Position numbers and translations under genes: made by a program
NCBI GenBank assembly: GCA_002331485.1
Contig: DCYS01000021.1
Location: 1 to 26,870 of the forward strand
Direction: 5' to 3'
DNA length: 26,870 nucleotides
Source: Flavobacteriales bacterium UBA2104
Lineage (GTDB): Bacteria > Bacteroidota > Bacteroidia > Flavobacteriales_D > Crocinitomicaceae
Shown: piece after piece, positions 7,138 through 15,852 of the stretch
Numbering within the stretch: the stretch's first letter is position 1
How the letters are laid out: each line of letters starts with the position of its first letter
Notes under the pieces: generated by a model
Told to the model about the DNA's origin: nothing
Seen by the model: only the letters and a program-made list of their open reading frames with translations
Database searches by the model: none

Positions 7138-8040
7138 TCAACTTTTGGCATCCATTTGTCGAAGTGAATCCTTGAATTCTGTGGGTTTGTACAACAATTT
7201 CTCTCTTGCTTTATTTATTGACAAACCTGAACCTTTTGGCCTGTGAGCCTTTTGATTTAAAACTTCTGATGTGATAGGCTGGACTAACGACCTATCTTTG
7301 CCAATGTACTCTGCTACTTGACATATATATTCATACATGGATAAAGTTTCTTTACCAGCAATGTTTATGATTCCGGTCAAGTAACTATTCGCAATATCAA
7401 AACAAGCTTTGCTAAGATCGTTCACATAAGTCGGTGATCTGAACTGATCATTGACTATGGTAAGTTCATCACCGTTTCTCAATTTCTCCATGGCCCAAAG
7501 AAAAATATTTCCTTTGTTCAGCGCTTTTCCAACCCCGTAAACAAGTGATGTTCTTACGATCGTAAAGTTTGAATAATGAGCATCTTTTAGTGCATTCTCA
7601 CCCAAAAGTTTTGATTTACCATATTCACTTAAAGGATCAGGGGCGTCTTCCTCGTCATACTCCATTTTCTCTCCATCAAAAATAAAATCAGTCGAAATAT
7701 GAATTAGATGTGTATTGATCTTAAGCTTTTTGACAGCTTTGACGATATTACGAACACCCAAATGATTAATGGCATCACAAAATTGGGGTTCATCCTCACA
7801 CTTATCTACGTCAGTTGCAGCAGCTGCATTTATAATAACATCAGGTTGGAACTCCTCGATCACATTAAGAACTGCTGAGTAATCAGAAACATCGAGAGAA
7901 CGGTAATTTTCTACCTCATCTTCTAATCTATTTTTACCAAACGATGTAGCCAGTAATGCTGTACAATTGTTAGAAAAGTCTCGAACCAAATGCTGACCTA
8001 ATAAGCCATTACTTCCTGTGATCAGTACTTTTTTGTTCAT
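7138..8040 (-). CDS. SDR-family NAD(P)-dependent reductase, RfbD-like
   Basis: A 300-residue extended short-chain dehydrogenase/reductase. The Rossmann motif ITGSNGLLGQHLV is at the N-terminus. NAAAATDVDKCEDEP, HISTDFIFDG and catalytic YGKSK (Tyr and Lys) follow the pattern of dTDP-4-dehydrorhamnose reductase (RfbD). No other dTDP-rhamnose genes are nearby, so a true rhamnose role is uncertain; other Bacteroidota copies of this type stand alone too. It begins 11 bases after the PspC gene and is the last gene of the DUF2851-PspC-SDR set. Confidence 0.85.
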   Translation of the reverse strand: MNKKVLITGSNGLLGQHLVRDFSNNCTALLATSFGKNRLEDEVENYRSLDVSDYSAVLNVIEEFQPDVIINAAAATDVDKCEDEPQFCDAINHLGVRNIVKAVKKLKINTHLIHISTDFIFDGEKMEYDEEDAPDPLSEYGKSKLLGENALKDAHYSNFTIVRTSLVYGVGKALNKGNIFLWAMEKLRNGDELTIVNDQFRSPTYVNDLSKACFDIANSYLTGIINIAGKETLSMYEYICQVAEYIGKDRSLVQPITSEVLNQKAHRPKGSGLSINKAREKLLYKPTEFKDSLRQMDAKS

Positions 8041-8051
8041 AAATCAGTTGA

Positions 8052-8288
8052 TTACAGTTCCCAGATCGATTTTCGTTTTCGAGTCAACTTAAAAAGGTGC
8101 TTATTTTCAAGGATCCATCCCATAGCTAGATATATTAGTAGCGGCGAGCCCAAAGCAATAAAAGAAGCATAGATAAAAAACAACCGTACTTTCGAGGTGC
8201 GAATACCCAATTTTCTTGCCCACCATTGACTTACGCCAAACGATCGCATTTCAAAAAAGAAAATGATTTTTTGTATTAGCCTGTTCAT
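8052..8288 (-). CDS. Small PspC-domain membrane protein
   Basis: A 78-residue protein consisting almost wholly of a PspC-like domain. GVSQWWARKLGIRTSKVRLF is the usual soluble lead-in and FFIYASFIALGSPLLIYLAMGWIL the membrane hairpin. PspC in enterobacteria senses envelope stress and acts with PspA/B; here no psp partner is present, so function is open. It lies 3 bases after the DUF2851 gene and 11 bases before the SDR gene, which indicates one operon. Confidence 0.82.
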   Translation of the reverse strand: MNRLIQKIIFFFEMRSFGVSQWWARKLGIRTSKVRLFFIYASFIALGSPLLIYLAMGWILENKHLFKLTRKRKSIWEL

Positions 8289-8291
8289 TGA

Positions 8292-9560
8292 TCATCTATC
8301 TAATAATGCTTTACCAACCTGGCAACTCAAACATTTCCGAAAAATACAAAATTCATTGTTCAATTCTAACAATCCTTGAGAATCAACAGCATTTTCTACA
8401 GGAACACCTAGTTGTTTCCATTGTTTGGTCACTTTGTTCTCTTCCGGTGCAATTTCTGAGAGTAAATCTACAATAAGCTCATCATTATGATATTCCGCAA
8501 ACACATGTTTTCTGTAGATCAAAAAAGGTGCGATCGCATTAATAAAAAGTTTGTGTTTCATCATTCTTGAAAGCCCCGCACTATTTTTTCTTTTTGACGG
8601 GATATCTAGACTATAATTTTCTACCCAAAAATCATCCAATTCAATGGTAAGTAGATTTTTCCATTTTGCTTTAAGTTCTTTGTTTGTATTCAGAGAGGCC
8701 ATCTCAGGATAAAGTTGCTTTGCAATTTGAGCAAATTCAGCTACTCTTCTAGTGGGAAAAGAGCTTGGGCGAACACCTTTATATTTCCATGAAGAAACAT
8801 TCATTTCGCTGAATTCATATTTTCTTTTGAGCATCTTCCAATAAGGAAAAAGCCGTTTACTGTAATCTGATTTGGAATTTTCCAAAAACCCAGCTTTACC
8901 CAAAAATAAGGCGTTCATCCTTTCATCACTCCATTTTTCTTTCCAAATAGTTTTCATCGTTAAACCAGTAGCAAGTTGCGCCATTGGTTTTCGATTCAAT
9001 CTTCCCCCAAATGCTTTCGCCAGAGAAAGAAGCAAGGTATCGTTCGCATTTCTTTTTTGAACAGAAGCATCATGAACGAGAGCCAGTCCTTTTCTTTCAA
9101 TGCGGTGAAAAAAAGCCAAACGAATCTGGTCAGAAAGTGAACTGTGACACTTTGATAAAAACTCAGCACAAGGCTTCTCTTTCTTTAACGAAAAGAATTG
9201 TTGATAGTTCAGCAAATGTTCAGGATCAATTTGATGTTTTAACACCAAAGTCGGAACTTCCTTCTCTTTTATATAAACTGGTTTATTATATTCATATACG
9301 ACATGAAGAATTACATTATTATATGCATCATCTTTTTGATGTTGATGAGCATACCAATCAGAAGATCTGATGTGTATCTCAATATTTCCGGTCCATTTAA
9401 TTCCATCGATATCAACGGTACCATTAAAGAAGTCAGGACCAGCGTCAGGATTATGCCAACCTACGTTCAGGATATTTATGGTTCTTCCACATACTAGTTT
9501 CAAATTTCTGGAATCAAAACGTTTTGATTTCCACAAAAAATGTAGATAAGATTCATTCAT
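8292..9560 (-). CDS. DUF2851 family protein
   Basis: A 422-residue protein of a conserved Bacteroidota family of unknown function. The N-terminal signature is MNESYLHFLWKSKRFD with LKLVCGRTINILNVGWHNPDAGPDFFNG and an IEIHIRSSDWYAHQHQKDDAYNNVILHVVYE segment that looks like a beta-rich core. The His-rich part (HIRSSDWYAHQH) could bind a metal, but this is a guess. The C-terminal part is helical and ends with three cysteines (EFCIFRKCLSCQVGKALL). No signal peptide or membrane segment is seen, so it is probably cytoplasmic. It is the first gene of the set with PspC and SDR. Confidence 0.85.
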   Translation of the reverse strand: MNESYLHFLWKSKRFDSRNLKLVCGRTINILNVGWHNPDAGPDFFNGTVDIDGIKWTGNIEIHIRSSDWYAHQHQKDDAYNNVILHVVYEYNKPVYIKEKEVPTLVLKHQIDPEHLLNYQQFFSLKKEKPCAEFLSKCHSSLSDQIRLAFFHRIERKGLALVHDASVQKRNANDTLLLSLAKAFGGRLNRKPMAQLATGLTMKTIWKEKWSDERMNALFLGKAGFLENSKSDYSKRLFPYWKMLKRKYEFSEMNVSSWKYKGVRPSSFPTRRVAEFAQIAKQLYPEMASLNTNKELKAKWKNLLTIELDDFWVENYSLDIPSKRKNSAGLSRMMKHKLFINAIAPFLIYRKHVFAEYHNDELIVDLLSEIAPEENKVTKQWKQLGVPVENAVDSQGLLELNNEFCIFRKCLSCQVGKALLDR

Positions 9561-9621
9561 GATAAGGTGGTTTTCGTTAACTCTAATTAAGTTAATGAAA
9601 AATACCTCATTAAAAAACTAA

Positions 9622-12600
9622 TTATTTGCTATCTCTCGATTTTATTCCGCGTATTCCGATCACTGTTATATCATCTGTTTGCGGTTCATCTCCTATCCAT
9701 GCAGATAAGTGCTCTCTGAACATCTCATTTTGCTCATCTAAATCCTGTGGTGTAAGCGCATCTAGCAATGCTAAGAATTTTTTAATTGATAATTTCTTAT
9801 TCTTTTCACCACCAAACTGATCAGGATAGCCATCAGAGAATAAATATAATGCCTGCTTATTATTGAACGATATTTTTTCTGTAACGTATGAGAAGTCTTT
9901 TTCCAAAGGCTCATCTCCTATATGTTTAGATTCACCTTTTATAACGGAAATCTTGTTATTCTCGTCATCGGTGATCACAAATCTACCTCCAGCGGTTGCG
10001 TATTCCATTTCATCTGTGTTCTTATCAAATACACAAACAACAGCCTCCATTCCATCTTTGATCCTGTTCTGGCCATCACGAGGAAGTACTTTGATCAATC
10101 GTTTATCTAACTCATTAAATATCTTACCTGGATCCGTGATCTTAGCTTCAAGAATGATCTGATTGAGGATATTAATACCTAATAATGTCATGAATGACCC
10201 AGGTACACCATGACCCGTACAATCAGAGCATATTAATATCGTTTTATCCCCAACTTGATCTAACCAGTAGAAATCACCACTAACGATATCTTTTGGTTTG
10301 AATAGAATAAAATGCTCTTTAAAAACTCTTTCAAATTCTACCGATCTCGGTAACATGTTGAATTGAATTCTTCTCGCATAGTTGATCGATGCAGTAATAT
10401 CTTTATTCTGCTCCTTAATGATCGAGTTCGCTTTTCTTCGCTCCGTTATGTCTCTTGCTAAACCTAAAAACCCTGTAATTATATTGTCAGCACCTGGCTT
10501 TAGAAGTGTCGTAACATTCTGACCTAACCATCTTTTTTCACCAGTTGGAGTTTCAATAGGAAATTCCAGATAGTCATTCTTCTGTCTATCTTTAAGATTC
10601 TTTGAGAAGAAAGCTTTTACTTTTTCTTTGTGCGAATCAGCAACAACTGCATTTATTGAAGTTCCAACCAACGATTCCCCTTCTCTACCAAAGACATCTA
10701 TACATTTCTCATTCACAAAAGTAAAGTTACCCTGAGGATCAGTCTGAAAGATAAGATCATCCGCATTTCTTACGATCAATTCATAATAATTCTCAAGATT
10801 GATCTTGTCGGTCACATCTTGACCTAAAATCACCCTTACATCATCGGAAAACTCTTTACAAGACCATTGGTAATAAACAATGTCATGATTTCTCGTAAAC
10901 AAGGGGGTAACAAAGATCTTCCCTTCTTTAAAGTCTTCTTTAAGATCAACGTTCGAAAACTTCTTATGATTTTTAACATCTGGCTGAAATTTATTTAGGT
11001 CAGATACATAGCCGCCTGTAAGGGTTGATTTAACATCTAGCAATTCTTCTATATTCTCACTCGCATAAGAGATCTTGCCTTTTCCATCAAATGCAACAAC
11101 CAAAGCATTTCCTTTATTTACGACACCAGATGTAAAAATCAATCTTTCAAGAGAATTATTTCTTAGGTAAGTCATAAAGATCGAAAGGAATGCAGAAACT
11201 CCCATTCCAATCAGGAAAAGGTATTGATTATAAACCGCCTCATCTAAATAAAATACAACTGCTACACTTGCTAACATCAGCAGAAAACCAAATGCAATTG
11301 CAGCTTTGAGCGAACGGAAAACGAATGGGGTTACAAATGTTACCAATATAGTTACTACAAAGTAAAATGGATGTATATCCGATAAGAATGTAAATAGGTG
11401 ATTATATCCCAAAATAATTAGGAAACCCAGTATGAGCAATTGACTGGAATATCTTCTGACGCTCTTCGAAAAAGTAACAAGTGAAAACAGGGCAAACACC
11501 AACACACCTATTAGTGATGCACTTAGATCATGTACCTCAATAGTGCTCTCTATACGTGGCGCAAATATGTGAGCTGCAGTGTTAGCAAAAGCCCCAAAGA
11601 GCAAAATGCTTCCTGCCATTCTTCGATCTGCACCAACGTCCCTTGATAAAATTATATTTTTCTTATTGAATCTTTTTGTTCTTTCTAAAACAAGAAAGTT
11701 AGCGACAACAACTAATCCTATCACGATTATAATGAACCATTTTGACCTGTAAAATGGCTGGTAGATCTTAAACTCAAATTGCGATTCATCACTGATAAGG
11801 TTACCATCTATAGTTGCTCTTACTTTAAAAGTGTAGTTGCCTGGATCCAGATTGGTTAAGAAAACCTCTTCATCACTTGTCCACTCTGACCATTCGACTT
11901 CTTCATCTACTTCAACTAGTTTATAACTATACTTAATGAACGTTGTTTTCGCATTTATACACTTAAATTCAAAACTGATATTATTGTTGTCAATGTCGAA
12001 TACATGTCTATCATCTTTAAGTCTATACCACGAAATATCTTTATTATTCACTTCATTGATCCAAGGTGCAATTGGTCGAATATTCTTATTCAAATATTCA
12101 GGTCTAATCATAAATAAACCCTCAAGTGTACCAACGAAGATCAATCCGTCTTCAGTTTTAAAGGAGGATCGCATATGCGTTTCATAACCATTAAAACCAT
12201 TCTGATCATTATAGGTATTACTTCTTAGCGCATTTCCTTCTTTATCGACCGCAACAACTGTTATTCCCTTATTCGTCCCAACGATCAGGTTACCAAAATC
12301 ATCTGCATTTAATGTGTAGATCAAAGTAGAAGGAAGAAAACGCTCTGCTGTAATTGCTGTTAGATCTCCATTCTTTTTAATCCCATAGAGTCCTTCATCG
12401 AGACTAAACCAAACTGTTCCGTAAATATCTTTTGTAGAGTTACCACAATAAGAACCAAGGTTAGTTCCGTTCACAGATGGTGAAAGCTTCTTAAAAGAAT
12501 CACTCCTCAGGCGATACTGAAATACACCGTTGTTAGAGCCAAAATAGATTTCAGTACTATCAAAGTTAAATTGGCATGTATAGAAATAAGCAGGAGCCTC

Positions 12601-13956
12601 TGAATAATGATGTGTTGAATCTGTTTCATCATCATATCTATATAATCCTTGGCCCTCCAATGCATACCAGAAATATTTTTTCCCACCAAAAACGAGAGAT
12701 ACCGATCTTTCTGGAACCTCAAAATCATTTGTATTCTTAATTGCGGTATTCTCTACGATTTTCAATCCCTTATCGGTAGCTAAATAATTAACACCTTTGA
12801 AGTTTGTGAGAGAATAACTTCTTAAGTTCTCGTATTTGATAAAACTATTATTTGAGTACCTATTTCCTATATAAGAATGTCCTTCACCAACTGATACGAT
12901 CGCATCGTATTCAGAGGTTCGATTGATAAACATGATCAATGGTTCATTATAAACATCTGCAAAATTGATAGATGTAAAGGGTTCAAGAGAAACACGGAAA
13001 ATCCCGCTATTTAATGAAGTGACCCAAATATCATGATTCCGATCGATCTTAACATCTGTTGGTCTTTTAATTTCATGGTCAGAGTTATTGATCAATCGAA
13101 CGTACTTTCCAGAACTATGGTATCGCAAAAATACATTACCTAGATTTGAAACATATACTGAAAAATCAAACCTAGAATCTGAGGAAACAATAACCTCGCC
13201 TTCTTTTAATAGCCCTGGATTGACCTCTTCCTGTATAAAGAATTTCGGTCGAAAATCATCCATCAGAACGACTAATTCTTCCGTCAGATTTTCATTAACA
13301 AAAACTAAACTATCTCCCGTTTTAACAGTAGTAACAAGGTTCTCTGTAACCGACTCTGATGTGCCTAACCAGTCATGTAAGTTCTCAATTCTAAAATCTT
13401 CAGTGATGATATAGTTTCCTTTGGATGTAAATAGAAATGTAGCCCGGTCATCCTGATACGAACCATGATAATCAGTAACAACATTGTATGGAAACGTCTT
13501 TCGTTCTCTAATTAAGGTACTATCTTTAAAAATGAAAATACCACCATCCTGTATACTCACAAGGTTATCTTGAAATGAAAGCATTGAATGGTTACTGCCA
13601 TATTGAGGAAAGAAATCCAGCTTCTCGATCTGATTATTCTTTAACCTGTAGTTTTTTCGATAGAGTGTTGTAAACAAGATCTCATCCTCAGAAGTGTAGA
13701 TATGATTTACGTGTCTATTCGTTCTACCTTGAATATCTTCCAGGTAATCAAACTGTCTTCCGTCATAGCGCATTAGCCCGGCTCCATCAGTCCCAAACCA
13801 AAGAAACCCTTCATCAGATTCCTCAACACTCAAAACAGCAGATAAGGTTAATCCATCTCTATGATTGAAATTCTTAAAGGTATATAGCTGCGCCGAGGTC
13901 AAATCACTGACCAAAACAACGAAAACAAGAAGAATAATTTTAAGCAGTGTACTCAT
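9622..13956 (-). CDS. Transmembrane sensor with propeller, Y_Y_Y, two PAS domains and PP2C/SpoIIE phosphatase
   Basis: A 1444-residue protein. Order by residue: signal peptide 1-23; two-component-regulator-type beta-propeller about 24-625 with repeats such as GFLWFGTDGAGLMRYDG and IWVTSLNSGIF; Y_Y_Y domain about 640-732 ending LDPGNYTFKVRA; a membrane segment 740-756; about six further membrane segments 781-930; PAS-like region 945-1050; second PAS 1055-1172 ending FLGLARDITERR; a coiled linker QNKDITASINYARRIQFNMLP; PP2C (SpoIIE-type) phosphatase 1210-1436. Metal-binding aspartates are present in SGDFYW (D1228), CSDCTGHG (D1245), LFSDG (D1375) and DDITV (D1428/D1429), so the phosphatase should be active. 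The propeller and Y_Y_Y lie in the periplasm and the PAS-PP2C output in the cytoplasm. Its target, likely a phosphorylated anti-sigma-antagonist-type protein, is not in the window. Confidence 0.92.
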   Translation of the reverse strand: MSTLLKIILLVFVVLVSDLTSAQLYTFKNFNHRDGLTLSAVLSVEESDEGFLWFGTDGAGLMRYDGRQFDYLEDIQGRTNRHVNHIYTSEDEILFTTLYRKNYRLKNNQIEKLDFFPQYGSNHSMLSFQDNLVSIQDGGIFIFKDSTLIRERKTFPYNVVTDYHGSYQDDRATFLFTSKGNYIITEDFRIENLHDWLGTSESVTENLVTTVKTGDSLVFVNENLTEELVVLMDDFRPKFFIQEEVNPGLLKEGEVIVSSDSRFDFSVYVSNLGNVFLRYHSSGKYVRLINNSDHEIKRPTDVKIDRNHDIWVTSLNSGIFRVSLEPFTSINFADVYNEPLIMFINRTSEYDAIVSVGEGHSYIGNRYSNNSFIKYENLRSYSLTNFKGVNYLATDKGLKIVENTAIKNTNDFEVPERSVSLVFGGKKYFWYALEGQGLYRYDDETDSTHHYSEAPAYFYTCQFNFDSTEIYFGSNNGVFQYRLRSDSFKKLSPSVNGTNLGSYCGNSTKDIYGTVWFSLDEGLYGIKKNGDLTAITAERFLPSTLIYTLNADDFGNLIVGTNKGITVVAVDKEGNALRSNTYNDQNGFNGYETHMRSSFKTEDGLIFVGTLEGLFMIRPEYLNKNIRPIAPWINEVNNKDISWYRLKDDRHVFDIDNNNISFEFKCINAKTTFIKYSYKLVEVDEEVEWSEWTSDEEVFLTNLDPGNYTFKVRATIDGNLISDESQFEFKIYQPFYRSKWFIIIVIGLVVVANFLVLERTKRFNKKNIILSRDVGADRRMAGSILLFGAFANTAAHIFAPRIESTIEVHDLSASLIGVLVFALFSLVTFSKSVRRYSSQLLILGFLIILGYNHLFTFLSDIHPFYFVVTILVTFVTPFVFRSLKAAIAFGFLLMLASVAVVFYLDEAVYNQYLFLIGMGVSAFLSIFMTYLRNNSLERLIFTSGVVNKGNALVVAFDGKGKISYASENIEELLDVKSTLTGGYVSDLNKFQPDVKNHKKFSNVDLKEDFKEGKIFVTPLFTRNHDIVYYQWSCKEFSDDVRVILGQDVTDKINLENYYELIVRNADDLIFQTDPQGNFTFVNEKCIDVFGREGESLVGTSINAVVADSHKEKVKAFFSKNLKDRQKNDYLEFPIETPTGEKRWLGQNVTTLLKPGADNIITGFLGLARDITERRKANSIIKEQNKDITASINYARRIQFNMLPRSVEFERVFKEHFILFKPKDIVSGDFYWLDQVGDKTILICSDCTGHGVPGSFMTLLGINILNQIILEAKITDPGKIFNELDKRLIKVLPRDGQNRIKDGMEAVVCVFDKNTDEMEYATAGGRFVITDDENNKISVIKGESKHIGDEPLEKDFSYVTEKISFNNKQALYLFSDGYPDQFGGEKNKKLSIKKFLALLDALTPQDLDEQNEMFREHLSAWIGDEPQTDDITVIGIRGIKSRDSK

Positions 13957-14023
13957 TAGTTTCGCAGCATTAGAACAGATAAATCTACAAAATATATGCG
14001 AAACTGAGTCTTGCAGAGCCGAA

Positions 14024-15169
14024 TTAGGTGCAAATCTCTATTTCATTCTGTACCCACCTGGCAATATTTTTGGCTTCCTCAAGCGAGTCGTTGGCTATTG
14101 TTGCATGACCCATTTTACGAAATGGTTTTGTTTCAGCCTTACCGTAAAGGTGAACATAAACTCCAGATTTGGCCATTACATTTTCTAATCCTTTATACAC
14201 AGCTGGACCTTTGTATTCTGGGGCTCCTAACAAATTCACCATTACACCAGGTTGTAACATTGTAGTAGATCCTAAAGGTAAGTTTAATACGGCTCTTATG
14301 TGTTGCTCAAACTGAGAGGTCTTATTACATTCAATTGTGTGATGACCACTATTGTGTGTTCTTGGAGCAACTTCATTCACTAACAAGCGACCGTCTTTAG
14401 TTAAAAATAGCTCAACAGCCAATAACCCTACCATATCCAGGGCTTCTACAACCTTAATTGCCAATGCTTCAGCAGATTCTTCTGTAGCTTCTGAAACAGA
14501 TGCAGGTGAGAATAAAAACTCAACCAGGTTTAGTTGAGGGCTAAATTCGCATTCAACAAGTGGAAATGTTTTTGTATCTCCATTACTGTTTCTTGCTACG
14601 ATAACTGATAATTCTTTTTCAAAATCGATAGACTCTTCAACTAAAGAGGGTTCAGAAAATGAATTTTTAAGATCCTCTTCATTTTTAATAATCTGAACAC
14701 CTTTTCCATCATATCCACCTGTTCTCAATTTGTGAACGTAGGGAAAATTAAAAGCGGTTTGACTCAACTCTTCAACCGAATCAACAAGTTCAAAATCAGC
14801 GGTAGGTATACCGTTTTCTAAGTAAAATTCTTTCTGAAGTCCTTTATCTCTTATCAATCGCAACACTCTAGGTTGAGGATACACTTTTACACCCTGTTCT
14901 TCCAGTTTTTCTAATGCGTCAACATTTACGTTCTCGATCTCAACGGTTAGAACATCTTTATCCTTTCCAAAAGCCAGAACCTGCTCAAAATCGGTAATAT
15001 CACCAACTGTAAAATCGTAGGCAAAATGTCCACATGGAGCATCTTTTGAACTATCCATAGCATATACCCGAACATCATAGTTTATAGCTTCCTGGATCAT
15101 CATTCTACCAAGTTGCCCTCCTCCAAGAACACCGAACTTAAAATCTCTACCGTACCATCTTTTATTCAT
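14024..15169 (-). CDS. purK: 5-(carboxyamino)imidazole ribonucleotide synthase (PurK)
   Basis: A 381-residue ATP-grasp enzyme that carboxylates AIR with ATP and bicarbonate to N5-CAIR in purine synthesis. The N-terminal VLGGGQLGRMM nucleotide loop, the KLRTGGYDGKGVQII ATP-grasp motif, and the EVAPRTHNSGHHTIECNKTSQFEQH motif near residues 265-290 are all diagnostic. Length is normal. purE, its usual partner, is not adjacent: the next gene on the strand is the sensor-phosphatase. A TATTTTTG element at 15181-15174 lies directly upstream, which would give a transcript starting at or very near the ATG. Confidence 0.95.
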   Translation of the reverse strand: MNKRWYGRDFKFGVLGGGQLGRMMIQEAINYDVRVYAMDSSKDAPCGHFAYDFTVGDITDFEQVLAFGKDKDVLTVEIENVNVDALEKLEEQGVKVYPQPRVLRLIRDKGLQKEFYLENGIPTADFELVDSVEELSQTAFNFPYVHKLRTGGYDGKGVQIIKNEEDLKNSFSEPSLVEESIDFEKELSVIVARNSNGDTKTFPLVECEFSPQLNLVEFLFSPASVSEATEESAEALAIKVVEALDMVGLLAVELFLTKDGRLLVNEVAPRTHNSGHHTIECNKTSQFEQHIRAVLNLPLGSTTMLQPGVMVNLLGAPEYKGPAVYKGLENVMAKSGVYVHLYGKAETKPFRKMGHATIANDSLEEAKNIARWVQNEIEICT

Positions 15170-15173
15170 ATCA

Positions 15174-15181
15174 CAAAAATA
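15174..15181 (-). promoter_or_regulatory. Candidate -7 element for purK (possibly leaderless)
   Basis: TATTTTTG on the minus strand matches TAnnTTTG, and its last base is 5 bases before the purK ATG (15169). By the spacing of the other promoters here, transcription would begin at about 15169. No TTG is visible at the expected -33 distance, so the call rests on one element. Confidence 0.4.
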
Positions 15182-15283
15182 TGTATTTCGTATAAGTCAT
15201 CCACTCTTTTTTCCGTTTAAAAAGTGAGTCACCCATAACTGTGAAATAATTGAGATGGAGGACAATAATGACTTTTAAAATTG

Positions 15284-15291
15284 TATCTTTG
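15284..15291 (+). promoter_or_regulatory. Candidate -7 element for hpt-adk-obg-PAP2
   Basis: TATCTTTG on the plus strand is identical to the -7 element of the rpsU promoter and lies 17-24 bases before the hpt start. Predicted transcription start is about 15296, leaving a leader of only about 12 nt to the TTG at 15308. No clear TTTG lies at the -33 distance. Confidence 0.6.
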
Positions 15292-15307
15292 CGAGAAGTC
15301 AAATTGA

Positions 15308-15838
15308 TTGGAAGTGCAGATAGAAGACAAAGAGTTCGAATTATATATTCCCTCAGCTGAAATTCAAAAAACCATTTCATCCGTTGCAGAGCGCATAAAA
15401 AATGATTATCAGGATAAAGATGTCATTTTTGTAGGTGTTTTGAATGGGGCATTCATGTTTGTAAGTGATCTACTTAAACAGATCGATTTTAAATGTGAAG
15501 TATCTTTTATAAAAGTAGCCTCCTACGAAGGCACCTCCAGCACAGGTAAGGTTCATGAATTGATCGGCCTAGTAAATGATATCAAGGATAAACATGTAAT
15601 TATCCTTGAAGATATTGTCGACACCGGTCTAACATTAGATAAGATCTACTCAATGATCGACCATGACAAACCATCATCTTTGGAAGTAGCATCTCTACTG
15701 TATAAACCAAATGCCTTTAATGGTAAACATCCACCAAAGTACGTGGGGTTTGAGATTCCTAACGATTTTATTGTTGGATATGGTTTGGATTACATGGAGT
15801 ATGGAAGAAACACAGTAGATATATACAAATTGAAATAG
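15308..15838 (+). CDS. hpt: Hypoxanthine phosphoribosyltransferase
   Basis: A purine-salvage enzyme making IMP (or GMP) from hypoxanthine (or guanine) and PRPP. VGVLNGAFMFVSDLL, VASYEGTSSTG and the PRPP loop VIILEDIVDTGLTL are the diagnostic motifs; length is about 175 residues, as usual. The start cannot be ATG: a TGA lies in frame immediately upstream (15305-15307) and the first in-frame ATG is well inside the conserved core. Candidates are TTG at 15308 (given here) and GTG at 15314, which gives MQIEDKEFELYI and fits the family start slightly better. It leads the plus-strand run hpt-adk-obg-PAP2. Confidence 0.93.
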   Translation: MEVQIEDKEFELYIPSAEIQKTISSVAERIKNDYQDKDVIFVGVLNGAFMFVSDLLKQIDFKCEVSFIKVASYEGTSSTGKVHELIGLVNDIKDKHVIILEDIVDTGLTLDKIYSMIDHDKPSSLEVASLLYKPNAFNGKHPPKYVGFEIPNDFIVGYGLDYMEYGRNTVDIYKLK

Positions 15839-15852
15839 TAAAAACTATACAA

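Noticed and set aside
9592..9613. Seven-bp inverted repeat (TTAATGA/TCATTAA) between the sensor-phosphatase and DUF2851 genes
   Set aside because: It is AT-rich, has an 8-base loop and no T-run following it on the minus strand, so it is not convincing as a terminator or operator.
13957..14023. Possible promoter in the spacer upstream of the sensor-phosphatase gene (CATATATTTTG)
   Set aside because: The TA and TTTG parts are one base out of register with the consensus and no TTG lies at a suitable distance.
15171..15380. Minus-strand open frame of 69 codons upstream of purK
   Set aside because: It covers the divergent promoter region and the 5' part of hpt antisense and has no recognisable protein pattern.
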